Virus record (IMG/VR): IMGVR_UViG_3300046001_007749 | Location: 1-24,267 of that record | Direction: 5' to 3' (one strand) | DNA length: 24,267 bases | Source: a virus | Shown here: positions 1 through 7,466 of the stretch, one piece after another | How the letters are laid out: every line of letters starts with the position of its first letter | Position numbering within the stretch: the stretch's first letter is position 1 | Made by a program: the position numbers and the translations under genes | Notes under the pieces: generated by a model | Told to the model about the DNA's origin: nothing | The model's database searches: none | What the model saw: only the letters and a program-made list of their open reading frames with translations

Positions 1-314
1 AAAGATATTTCTTCTGGTTTAGGATGAAAACGAGTAAAGTTGTCTACTACTTGTTTCATCAACTCCATTGCTTTTTCTTCACCACAGTACTTTGCTAACT
101 GTCCTCCAATTTCAGTGTGGTAAGTTAACTTGCCATCACTCCATCCTCCACTGCCGAGCATACCTGTCATAACCTCTTCTGGTTGACGTTTAAAAGGATC
201 ATTTCCTTTATCAATTATTGTAATCAATTCACCTGGATATCCATTATCTACAAGTTTAGTTGCAAAATTAATACCAGCGACACCTGCGCCAATTACTACT
301 ATTTTTTTATTCAT
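1..314 (-). CDS. FAD-dependent oxidoreductase, N-terminal part (cut by window edge)
   Basis: The start codon lies at 312-314 and the frame stays open to the left edge, so only about 104 N-terminal residues are visible. They begin with a dinucleotide-binding Rossmann motif, VVIGAGVAG (GxGxxG), followed about 25 residues later by an acidic strand end (TIIDKG). A GSGGWSDGKLT segment follows, resembling the GGAGTFSDGKL signature I associate with the FAD-dependent dehydrogenase family COG2509. The family is expected to bind FAD in the cytoplasm; the substrate cannot be read from the sequence. The ATG overlaps the stop of the UV endonuclease gene by one base (TAATG), so the two are probably translationally coupled. 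It looks like a phage auxiliary metabolic gene. The catalytic C-terminal part is outside the window, so the family assignment is good and the reaction is unknown. Confidence 0.8.
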   Translation of the reverse strand, partial: MNKKIVVIGAGVAGINFATKLVDNGYPGELITIIDKGNDPFKRQPEEVMTGMLGSGGWSDGKLTYHTEIGGQLAKYCGEEKAMELMKQVVDNFTRFHPKPEEIS

Positions 315-1228
315 TAGTTTATGTTAAATTTTTCTTTATATTTTAATACTGCAGTCTCTTTCATTTTACACTCCATCATTACGTCAACATTTAAACCATA
401 CAATTCAACTTTATTGAACAAATAGTCACTGTGTGCTTGCATTCTAACTTTCAAACCTTCATTTATACTTTTAGACTCACTATAATGTACTATAGGTTTT
501 ACATCATTCCAAGTTGAGGCAGCTAATTTCAAAGCCTCTTCTTCTGTTTGATTGCCTGTACAAAATTTATGGTGATGATAGTCAAATACAATAGGAATGC
601 CTACTTCTTGATGAACCAGATCATACAATTCTCTAGTTGAATACATTGCTGCCTTATCATCATTTTCAATTGTCAGTCTTGACTTAATTTGACTAGGCAA
701 CAGATTAAAGTTTTTTATAAATGTTTTAGCGGTTTCAATTTTGTCTCCATATGCTGCCCCCATATGTATGTTTATTTTATTGAACGGAGTAGCACTTAAG
801 TCCATTAAGTCCATAATGTCACTATGCATTTGTAAGTCACTTACACTATTGTCAATAACATGTTGATGTGGACTAGTAAGAATACAATATTGTCCTGGGT
901 GTGTTGTGAGTCTTAAATTTTGTTCTTTGGCATACTTTCCACAACGTTGTAAAATTTCTTTAATTTCATCAAAGTCTTTAAAGTCAAACCAGTTCAATTT
1001 ATTTCCCCATGGAATAATGTTTGACGACATTCTAAAAAATAAAAGATTGTTTTTAACATTCCAATGTAAAATCTTTTCTAAGTCTCTAATGTTTTGAACT
1101 GCTAAACTGCTACAATACTCTAAACCTTTTTTACTTAAAGTAGCTTTTTTTAAGCTTCTATTTGTAGTAATGTCTTGTGCTTTTAGTGTTTCATTTAAAC
1201 ACGCGTAACCATAATTTACTTTTGTCAT
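314..1228 (-). CDS. uvdE: UV damage endonuclease (UVDE/UvsE family)
   Basis: This 304-aa protein matches the usual length of bacterial UVDE, a TIM-barrel metal-dependent endonuclease that nicks DNA 5' of UV photoproducts and starts alternative excision repair. The family landmarks appear in order: RMSSNIIPWG (66-75), HPGQY with H110, NIHMG with H155, TIENDD with E188, FDYHHH with D216 and H219, HYSES with H248, H266, and MMECKMKE with E286. These correspond to the conserved His/Glu/Asp metal ligands, so the enzyme looks intact. It is the last complete gene on the left and overlaps the downstream oxidoreductase start by one base. Its leader carries a variant of the recurrent AT motif (ATATTTACTAAA, about 1239-1250), and a strong hairpin lies 53 bases upstream, so it may have its own transcription unit. 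An LNE tripeptide near the N-terminus lacks the amphipathic leader seen in the cargo genes. Confidence 0.95.
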   Translation of the reverse strand: MTKVNYGYACLNETLKAQDITTNRSLKKATLSKKGLEYCSSLAVQNIRDLEKILHWNVKNNLLFFRMSSNIIPWGNKLNWFDFKDFDEIKEILQRCGKYAKEQNLRLTTHPGQYCILTSPHQHVIDNSVSDLQMHSDIMDLMDLSATPFNKINIHMGAAYGDKIETAKTFIKNFNLLPSQIKSRLTIENDDKAAMYSTRELYDLVHQEVGIPIVFDYHHHKFCTGNQTEEEALKLAASTWNDVKPIVHYSESKSINEGLKVRMQAHSDYLFNKVELYGLNVDVMMECKMKETAVLKYKEKFNIN

Positions 1229-1280
1229 ATCTTTTTTTTAGTAAATATATGTTTTAAAATTTTGGAAGCCAAATAAAGGA

Positions 1281-1302
1281 GGCCCACCTTTTTAGGTGGG
1301 CC
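1281..1302 (-). terminator. Hairpin, probable intrinsic terminator between gene blocks
   Basis: A perfect 9-bp GC-rich stem (GGCCCACCT with AGGTGGGCC) closes a 4-base loop, and on the minus strand it is followed by a pyrimidine-rich TCCTTTATTT. It lies downstream of the gene ending at 1371 and upstream of the UV endonuclease, where transcription of the large minus-strand block could end. The U-tract is interrupted, so termination may be partial. A weaker hairpin with 6-bp arms at 1327-1332 and 1342-1347 sits just before it. Nothing else is recognisable in the gap 1229-1370 apart from an AT motif near 1239-1250. Confidence 0.65.
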
Positions 1303-1370
1303 ACTACTCCATTATTGTTGTTAAGCGAACACGTAATGAATGTGTTCTATAAAATTAATTTTTACAATAT

Positions 1371-2381
1371 TTATCTTTTTAAATCTTCTGATTTTAATTC
1401 ATACAATACATAACCAAATATCTTATCAGGACCGGTAAAGTTTTTAGTAATCATTTCAGTTCTTTCTAAAATTTTTACTCTTAATTTACTAAGTTCTTTA
1501 TATTTAGATTGTAAAAATTGAGAAGTTTTAAATTTAGGATTGTTTTTAATATCTTCTAATTCATTTATTATCTTTTGTTCGTCTTCTGTTGGTTTAGAAT
1601 ACTCTTCTCTTAATTTATTTATCAGTTTATCTACATCACGAAAAAGCTTTAGAAAATCTGTTCCTGTATGTAAATTATCATCAATAATTAGAATTTTTTT
1701 TCCTTTCATAATACATTCAACTAATACATTATAAATTTGGGGTAGTGATTTATTTTTTATATTCGGATTAAAACCCACATTGTATTTAGAATGTAAACGC
1801 TGAATAATAGATGATTGAGTTTCTCCTGATTTTCTAATAGTGTATGGAGGTGGATTTTCTGCTCTTCTAGATAACCAATTAAGTATTGCTGTTTTTATTT
1901 TTCCTGATTCTTTATCAAATTGTTCCCAATCTACAGCATCATCTATTTTTTCATATTTTATTTTATCAATATAAATGGTTTTATCATCAGGGACACTATA
2001 TATTTTTTGTATGGTTTTTTTAAGTAAAACATTAAGATCTCCTGTAGATTCTAAAAATCCTATGTAATCAATAGAAGGTAGTCGAGATTTTAGATTAGAA
2101 ATTAGAAATTTTTCAAGTTCATCTTCCTTAATTAAATTAGCGTCTTTTTTTAAAGCGTCCTCAGATCTTTTTATATTTGTAATTTCGCTATCTGGAGTAG
2201 ATTCTAGTCCTATAAAAACATTATAATTATTTGTTTTTCTAATTTTACTTGAGACAATTAATTGTTCTCCTTCTATAGGTTTAATAGAAATATCTATTTT
2301 TTCTACATTATTTTCTTTTCCAAATGTTACTTTGGCTCCTTCATTAATTACATTTTTTAATATATCTATTAATTTAATCAT
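1371..2381 (-). CDS. Phosphoribosyltransferase-like protein with capsid-targeting-like leader
   Basis: This is a 336-aa protein. Residues 229-242 read KILIIDDNLHTGTD: a hydrophobic strand, two acidic residues, then TGT. This is the PRPP-binding signature of type I phosphoribosyltransferases, and the following ~90 residues are helical and charged. Other hallmarks of a named transferase are not evident, and the first 220 residues match nothing I know, so substrate and activity are open. The N-terminus MIKLIDILKNVINE followed by G resembles a T4 capsid-targeting sequence with an I-x-E cleavage site after residue 14. It is the last gene of the long block and ends just before the hairpin at 1281. 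The fold call is moderately sure; packaging into the head is inference. Confidence 0.7.
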   Translation of the reverse strand: MIKLIDILKNVINEGAKVTFGKENNVEKIDISIKPIEGEQLIVSSKIRKTNNYNVFIGLESTPDSEITNIKRSEDALKKDANLIKEDELEKFLISNLKSRLPSIDYIGFLESTGDLNVLLKKTIQKIYSVPDDKTIYIDKIKYEKIDDAVDWEQFDKESGKIKTAILNWLSRRAENPPPYTIRKSGETQSSIIQRLHSKYNVGFNPNIKNKSLPQIYNVLVECIMKGKKILIIDDNLHTGTDFLKLFRDVDKLINKLREEYSKPTEDEQKIINELEDIKNNPKFKTSQFLQSKYKELSKLRVKILERTEMITKNFTGPDKIFGYVLYELKSEDLKR

Positions 2382-2403
2382 TGTAAAACAATATTATATA
2401 GAT

Positions 2404-2862
2404 TTATTTCTTTTTTGCTTGATATTGACCTTCAGTAATTACACCTGCTAATTTTTGCATGTATAAGAAAGATTCATTTAATGATTCATTTGGCATTTCT
2501 TCTTCATATGTTGATTCTTCACCTAATGAAATTTCGTCAATGATTTCTTCTGGTTCTGGTGTTGCTTCTACTTTTTCAGTTTTTTTACCTTTTGAAGTAA
2601 GTTTTTCTTTTTGTTTTTGTAATTTTGTTAAACTTTTTTCTAGTGCTTTAATTTCAGAAGAAAGTTCTTTCATTTTATTTTTGTCAAACATCTTATGATA
2701 AATTTCATCGATACCTTCCATACTGATCATTTTTTTACGTTCATCAATAGCTTCTTGAGTTGCTTCCATTTTAGCTGTGTAAGCAGCCATGTCGCCTGCT
2801 TCATTAATACCATTAATGTATTCATTAATTGATTCGCGTATAAGTTGTTTTAAGTCTTTCAT
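2404..2862 (-). CDS. Coiled-coil acidic protein, candidate prohead core or internal protein
   Basis: This is a 152-aa, highly charged protein with no enzyme motif. The leader MKDLKQLIRESINE (1-14) resembles a capsid-targeting sequence, with possible protease sites at LIRE, SINE and GINE followed by AG. Residues about 55-95 have a heptad-like Lys/Glu/Leu pattern suggesting a coiled coil. An acidic stretch follows (about 100-125). The C-terminus holds YMQKLAGVITEG (134-145), with another I-x-E site, and a basic tail. The same MQKLA word opens the protein at 11183-11770. Short, coiled-coil, acidic and dotted with [LI]xE sites is what scaffolding or internal head proteins look like in T4-type phages, but there is no direct homology evidence here. 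An AT-rich promoter-like motif lies just upstream. Confidence 0.75.
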   Translation of the reverse strand: MKDLKQLIRESINEYINGINEAGDMAAYTAKMEATQEAIDERKKMISMEGIDEIYHKMFDKNKMKELSSEIKALEKSLTKLQKQKEKLTSKGKKTEKVEATPEPEEIIDEISLGEESTYEEEMPNESLNESFLYMQKLAGVITEGQYQAKKK

Positions 2863-2872
2863 TGTTTTTTAT

Positions 2873-2887
2873 TTTATTATAAATATA
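2873..2887 (-). promoter_or_regulatory. AT-rich promoter-like motif upstream of coiled-coil gene
   Basis: The coding strand reads ATATTTATAATAAAA, about 10-25 bases before the start at 2862. The same core recurs in other gaps (7021, 8886, 11783, 16491, 21409). TATAATA could act as a -10 element. No -35 is obvious. Confidence 0.35.
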
Positions 2888-2903
2888 TATTTTTTATTGT
2901 TTA

Positions 2904-4241
2904 TTACCATTTTCTGCAAGACCAATATCTTGCTTTAGTGCGTGGTCCTGGACTGTCACAGTTGTGTCTTGCTCTAAATGCTTTACGTCTTTCTGGATTG
3001 TTCTTTTTTATGTTCATTCTTTTACCTTTAGCTGATGATCCACCAAATCCAAAATTTACCTTAACTACTTTTCCTTTAGGATTTTTAACGTATACTTTAA
3101 ACTTTTTAACGTCACCTTGCATTGGTTTGCCAAGTTGTACTTTACGACCTTGATACTCTGCTTCCTGTAGTGGTTGTTTATATTCTCGCATAAACTGAAC
3201 AAATTCTTTTATGTCTTGTTCACTTTCAACATCATACTCATCTAAGTCTTCTAAACCAGTATCATCTTTTTTAAGATCTTTTTCAATTGCTTTCATTTCA
3301 CCCATAGCCCATTGTTTTTGAATAGTGGTTAATTTGTCATTGACTAAGTTTTCAATAAAGTTAATAAATTCATTTTCGCCTAACTTATACACCTCAGTAA
3401 AAAACAATTCTCTAACACGAGCATCATCAATGTTACTTTCAACATACAAATCATTTAATGCGTCATATATAAATTTACCATATTGAAGATCGCGTGGTTC
3501 ATTAGACAACTTATCTACTGCTCCTATGATTGCTTTATTTTGTTCTTTATCTTTGCCAAATCCTTGTGTTCCAACAATTTCATACAATCCTTTTACAATT
3601 TCATGAACTAACATTGGAAAACATATAGCTCTAGCTTTAACAACAAATTGATCTGCTTCTTCATCATATACCATTTCACTTTCACCACCTGCCATTTTTT
3701 GGCCTTGTTCTAAGGCAGCTAACATCATTGCAATAGCATTTTCATCATCATAAATTCCAAATACTTGTTTTAAAATTTCACCATACTTGTCTACTAAAGA
3801 ATCGTCTAAAAGATCTAAGTACTCTTTAAATAAGTAAAAAGCAAATGAGCCTCTAATTGAAGCACCTTGAGTAATACCATTTATAATACGACGTTTAGCT
3901 TTTAAAGCTTCTGGTGTATTAGCGTCTTCTACTGGTGTTTCATCTTCAGATGAAGATAAATTTATGTTGTCTTCTATTTTAGCATCAATTCTGATGTTAG
4001 CATAGTCTATAATAGGATAAGCTTGAGTGACCATATCTACAGCAATTTGAGATAAAACGTCACGATGTGGTTTTTCAGCTTCTATAATTTCGTCTAATAT
4101 TTCTTTAGAACTCATTAACGTTTGCATTAATGATTTATTGCCGAGCATTTGTTTTAAAGATTCACCTGATTTGCCTTTTAAGGCAGTCATTGTTTCTGGT
4201 TTGAATATTTTTTCATATTCAATTTCAAATAATTTTCCCAT
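2904..4241 (-). CDS. Phage protein with C-terminal RHNC/WSC basic module, possibly head-associated
   Basis: This is a 445-aa protein that I recognise only as a type common in T4-like environmental phages; its function is unknown. Residues 1-340 are helical and acidic. After PLQE at residue 360 comes a distinct basic module (361-445) starting AEYQGRK, containing KKFKVYVKNPKGKVVKV, then KKNNPERRKAFRARHNC and TKARYWSCRKW. The Cys and His residues suggest metal binding or a disulphide. LQE followed by A is a good T4 prohead-protease type site, so this tail could be released during head maturation. Its start overlaps the stop of the upstream gene (TAATG). MGKLFE at the N-terminus also has an L-x-E, but the leader is less typical than in the neighbours. 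Confidence 0.75.
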   Translation of the reverse strand: MGKLFEIEYEKIFKPETMTALKGKSGESLKQMLGNKSLMQTLMSSKEILDEIIEAEKPHRDVLSQIAVDMVTQAYPIIDYANIRIDAKIEDNINLSSSEDETPVEDANTPEALKAKRRIINGITQGASIRGSFAFYLFKEYLDLLDDSLVDKYGEILKQVFGIYDDENAIAMMLAALEQGQKMAGGESEMVYDEEADQFVVKARAICFPMLVHEIVKGLYEIVGTQGFGKDKEQNKAIIGAVDKLSNEPRDLQYGKFIYDALNDLYVESNIDDARVRELFFTEVYKLGENEFINFIENLVNDKLTTIQKQWAMGEMKAIEKDLKKDDTGLEDLDEYDVESEQDIKEFVQFMREYKQPLQEAEYQGRKVQLGKPMQGDVKKFKVYVKNPKGKVVKVNFGFGGSSAKGKRMNIKKNNPERRKAFRARHNCDSPGPRTKARYWSCRKW

Positions 4242-4495
4242 TATTTTTTAGATGTTAATTTTAAAAAACGAGCTGTAATTTTATCTATTTCAGTTTCTTT
4301 TAAAGATGTTGATGCTTTGGCAGGAATTGGAGATTCTTTAGGGATATCTTCTCTACCTATTTTACGTCTTGGTGTAGGTTTTGTAGGAATTTTTTCCTTT
4401 TCTATAGTTTTTTCTTTTTCTTTAGCGGGAACGTTTTCTTTTAAAGTCGCAGCTAATTCTTCCTTAATGATTTTTCTTAATGCGTCTAATTTCAT
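4241..4495 (-). CDS. Small basic, Pro/Lys-rich protein with capsid-targeting-like leader
   Basis: This is an 84-aa protein sandwiched between two larger genes and overlapping both: ATGA with the upstream gene and TAATG with the downstream one. The leader MKLDALRKIIKEELAATLKE contains two possible [LI]xE sites (IKE, residues 10-12; LKE, 18-20). The middle (about 23-60) is rich in Lys, Glu and Pro and probably disordered. The last 20 residues (LKETEIDKITARFLKLTSKK) form an amphipathic basic helix. Size, charge and leader match the general look of T4 internal proteins packaged with DNA, though no sequence family is recognised. The overlaps and compositional bias support a real gene. Confidence 0.75.
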   Translation of the reverse strand: MKLDALRKIIKEELAATLKENVPAKEKEKTIEKEKIPTKPTPRRKIGREDIPKESPIPAKASTSLKETEIDKITARFLKLTSKK

Positions 4496-7017
4496 TTTAT
4501 TTTTAGTTTTTGTAAAATTTTCTTTATTTCATTTGCCTCTCCAGGATAAGCAGCGGCGTGTACTTTTAACATTGTTTTAGTTCCTTCAGATATATTATTA
4601 GTTTGTATTACACTTGCAAGTTGACCTACTCTTGGTACATTATATGCTCTAGTGGCCATTACAATATAATGTCTAGCATCAGGTTGCATAGTTGCAAAGC
4701 CAATTACTGTTCCACTTGGAAGTCTGATTATGTAAAATCTACTTGGTCCTGCAGCAATCATACTTACTACTCTACCTATTGCATCTATAGAAGCATTACG
4801 TCTAGTATATGGAGTAAGAGTTCCACCTCTTATTCTACCTTTTATACTTGTTGGTAGAGAGTTGAAACCAGTTATTAATCCAGCGTTATCAATTATATTA
4901 TCTACCGCTGCATTAGCTCCTGCCACAGGTGCTGCTTGAGCAGCTGGTGCTGCTTGTGCTCTAGGTGCTCTAGGAGTAGGTGTTTGTGTTGTAGGTGCTG
5001 CTCCACCAAGTATTTGTCTTGCTTGAGCTGGTGAAATATTTACTCTAATTAACTTACTTTTACCAATTGCTTTACTAGCCTGAGGGTTTTGTTTATTAAG
5101 AAGTATATATTTATTTTCTATTACTACAGGCAAATATGTACTGTTTGCGGCCATAGGAGGATTTGCTTCTATGAATTTTTTATTACCACCTTGATACCAA
5201 TTTCTATCCGCATACCATTCTAATTGTTGATCATTAAACCCTATACCTTTACTTCTCAAGTAATCAAAGTAAGTTTTCCAATTTTCTGGTCTGAATGTGT
5301 TGGATGTTCCTTGGAAGTTTCTCCAATCATCACCTCCATAATTAAACTGATAGTCGGGAGTTGATGTTATAAATGTTTCAGCCATACCAAATATTGGAGT
5401 AGCAGATTCAGGATTAACTAATACTACATATCCCTCTCTTGTTCTTTTATTGTATGGGGTATTTTTTAGTATGTTAAGGAAAGAATCTTTGTCTATTGAA
5501 TTCGGAATATTTTCCTCACTAAATGCTACATTAACTGCTGAATCTTGAAAACCTGTGTTTTCAGTTTCATTGCTTAATATATTTTGTACTTCTTCACTGT
5601 CAAAGGGTATAGAACTTATTTTACCATCTTTAATTTTATAAGAAGTAAATGAATTTGAGTCCAACAATATTTTACCATCTTCTACATCTTTAACTACTAT
5701 AGCTGAATTTGGATCTTCTTCGGCTTTTACTATTATATTTTCAATAAAACTCTTATCAATTACTTCATTGTTTGTTAACTTAATAAGAGTGTTAAATGGT
5801 ATTTTATCTATTTCTGGGTAGTCAAGTAAGTATTTTGAGGTACGAGCGTTTAACTTGATGTTTGGATAATCATCTTCTGCTGTAAATACTCCTACTTGAA
5901 CGTCACCTGATGTGAATTTTAGTTTGATTATAGCTTCACCATTTTTGGTGATGTACATTCTTTCATCTGAGTCTAATTGCCATTTTTTTAAAGTTACCAA
6001 TAATTTTTTAACGTCAAACGGAATAGTTTCTTTACTTAATTCACTTGTATCAACATAAGTACGTAAATTGGCTACTATAGATTTTCTATCGTTAGTATTA
6101 AATTTATCTAAATGTTTAAGTAAAAGTGTAGAATCTAGTATACCTGGGGTTACAGCTATAAATGAAGCTAATTGTGGATACTTAGGTAAGTAATTCGCTG
6201 CAAATTCATTTTTAGATATATCATTGAATAAGTCACTTTTGTCTTTTCTTACTACTAAATATTGTTTTTTAGCTGCAAAAGGTAAAGATACCCACTGACG
6301 AATAGATATAGCTGTTTTACTAAATACATTAGTTGCTTTTTCTGTTGATGATAGAGGAACATATTTAAGCATACCCTTAATACCTGGGATGCTGTCTAAC
6401 CATGGGATGTCTGAGGTTAATTGGCTCCAACTCATTTTTGATGATTCATTTGGACTATTGTCTTTAGGAGTCCAAATGTACCTTTCACTCTCATCAGTTG
6501 TGTCTCTAACTTGAATAGCAACAAACGCTAATTTATCATCATCAATATATTCTGGGCTGTCATTTTTTATTAAGTAAAATGAAGGAAATCTTTTGCCTTC
6601 TGAAAATCTATAGTTACCAAATGAGCCTCTAGTAATACACCACGGAACGTCATCTCTATGTCTTCTACATAAATCTTCACTTCCTCCACTGTAAACAGTA
6701 ATACCATTTCCACTGTAAATTACATCTGGTCCTGTTTCTTCTTCTACTTCTGCTCCCTCTGATGATGTTACTAGTTTAATAAATTTTGGTAAAGGATAAT
6801 TGCGTAAAACTTTGTCTTCTATTTTAGGAGAATCTTTTAACTGATCAAAACGTTCAATGTATTTTCTAAGTTCAGCGTCTGTGATTTGGATGTTTAAATC
6901 ATCCGCTTCTTCTTTGAACTTATCCATCAACTTTTTAATTTCACCTTCAGAGTATTCGTAAAGGGGAAATAAGTTGTTTACAACATGTGTTATAAATTTA
7001 TGTATGTTCTTTTCCAT
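4492..7017 (-). CDS. Large multidomain phage protein with WCIT motif and Ala/Pro linker
   Basis: This is an 841-aa protein of unknown function. A helical N-terminus (1-85, with ITDAELRKYIERFDQLKDSP and NYPLPKFIKLVTSSEG) is followed by a globular segment in which GNGITVYSGGSEDLCRRHRD and VPWCITRGSFGNY (103-136) stand out. The WCxT-containing pattern recurs in large phage proteins I have seen, but I cannot attach an activity. The middle (about 230-680) is unassigned and contains aromatic-rich stretches such as GGDDWRNF and EWYADRNWYQGG. A Pro/Ala linker with PTPRAPRAQAAPAAQAAP separates a C-terminal domain of about 120 residues. The protein ends in a basic KKILQKLKIK. It probably opens a transcription unit, since an AT motif lies directly ahead of its start. 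It is translationally coupled (ATGA) to the small basic protein downstream. A large virion-delivered protein is one possibility. Confidence 0.75.
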   Translation of the reverse strand: MEKNIHKFITHVVNNLFPLYEYSEGEIKKLMDKFKEEADDLNIQITDAELRKYIERFDQLKDSPKIEDKVLRNYPLPKFIKLVTSSEGAEVEEETGPDVIYSGNGITVYSGGSEDLCRRHRDDVPWCITRGSFGNYRFSEGKRFPSFYLIKNDSPEYIDDDKLAFVAIQVRDTTDESERYIWTPKDNSPNESSKMSWSQLTSDIPWLDSIPGIKGMLKYVPLSSTEKATNVFSKTAISIRQWVSLPFAAKKQYLVVRKDKSDLFNDISKNEFAANYLPKYPQLASFIAVTPGILDSTLLLKHLDKFNTNDRKSIVANLRTYVDTSELSKETIPFDVKKLLVTLKKWQLDSDERMYITKNGEAIIKLKFTSGDVQVGVFTAEDDYPNIKLNARTSKYLLDYPEIDKIPFNTLIKLTNNEVIDKSFIENIIVKAEEDPNSAIVVKDVEDGKILLDSNSFTSYKIKDGKISSIPFDSEEVQNILSNETENTGFQDSAVNVAFSEENIPNSIDKDSFLNILKNTPYNKRTREGYVVLVNPESATPIFGMAETFITSTPDYQFNYGGDDWRNFQGTSNTFRPENWKTYFDYLRSKGIGFNDQQLEWYADRNWYQGGNKKFIEANPPMAANSTYLPVVIENKYILLNKQNPQASKAIGKSKLIRVNISPAQARQILGGAAPTTQTPTPRAPRAQAAPAAQAAPVAGANAAVDNIIDNAGLITGFNSLPTSIKGRIRGGTLTPYTRRNASIDAIGRVVSMIAAGPSRFYIIRLPSGTVIGFATMQPDARHYIVMATRAYNVPRVGQLASVIQTNNISEGTKTMLKVHAAAYPGEANEIKKILQKLKIK

Positions 7018-7020
7018 CTA

Positions 7021-7031
7021 TTATAAATATT
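7021..7031 (-). promoter_or_regulatory. AT-rich motif immediately upstream of the 841-aa gene
   Basis: The coding strand reads GAATATTTATAATAG directly before the ATG at 7017, so the core ATATTTATAA is only 4-5 bases from the start. If it is a promoter, the mRNA would be almost leaderless. It could instead be an A/U-rich translation-initiation element. The remainder of the gap 7018-7052 is AT-rich without other structure. Confidence 0.3.
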
Positions 7032-7052
7032 CTATATTTTCATTAAATTTAA

Positions 7053-7466
7053 TTATTTTGTTAAAGGACCACCTACTACCCATGCATCACAAGTTCTTTT
7101 TGCTGCGCATTTAAACTTTAAAAATCTACAATATCCTAAATCTCCTGCTTCTATTACGTCCATTGGATTTTCACTGCCTTGATCATTACCTATTCCTTTT
7201 GCTATACAATCTATTGTTTTCTTAGTGATGTCAAAAGCGGCACAGTTACCACAACGTGAAGTTTTAGCCTCTTCTATAGAGTCAAGTTTCCACATGTCTG
7301 CCTTTGCTTGCCAAAATTTTTCATTTGGTTCGTTTGGATTTAATGGTCCATAACCATACTCATTAATTGCCTTTTGTCTGTTTTGAAGATTAAGCTCTAT
7401 ATTTTGTGTTGGAGCAGGACATTTATTTATGTCAACTTCATTCAATATGTCTATTAGTTTTATCAT
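7053..7466 (-). CDS. Cys-rich small protein with capsid-targeting-like leader
   Basis: I choose the start at 7466 (MIKLIDILNE), not the in-frame ATG at 7481, because it gives a four-base ATGA overlap with the upstream stop and matches the leader of the genes at 2381 and 16450. The 137-aa product has the leader MIKLIDILNE with an L-x-E site at residue 10. The C-terminal half holds six cysteines: CGNC (72-75), C87, C113, C120 and C126, in a pattern ending YCRFLKFKC...RTCDAWVVGGP. This spacing suggests an Fe-S or zinc site; I recall similar Cys-rich proteins in other phages, some annotated as high-potential iron-sulfur-like, but the cluster type cannot be read from sequence. Packaging into virions is inferred from the leader. 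Confidence 0.75.
   Translation of the reverse strand: MIKLIDILNEVDINKCPAPTQNIELNLQNRQKAINEYGYGPLNPNEPNEKFWQAKADMWKLDSIEEAKTSRCGNCAAFDITKKTIDCIAKGIGNDQGSENPMDVIEAGDLGYCRFLKFKCAAKRTCDAWVVGGPLTK

Noticed and set aside
906-1097. Plus-strand open frames throughout (for example 906-1097, 13894-14229, 9817-10080)
   Set aside because: They lie opposite well-supported minus-strand genes, have low-complexity translations rich in Leu, Phe and Ser, and show no motifs.
314-1228. UV endonuclease as a member of the leader-bearing cargo set
   Set aside because: It has LNE near the N-terminus but no amphipathic leader, and the family fold starts immediately.
2878-2885. Plus-strand TATAAATA sequences as T4-type late promoters
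   Set aside because: They match the T4 late consensus, but no plus-strand gene follows any of them. If functional, the signal must be read on the minus strand, where it is not the T4 consensus.
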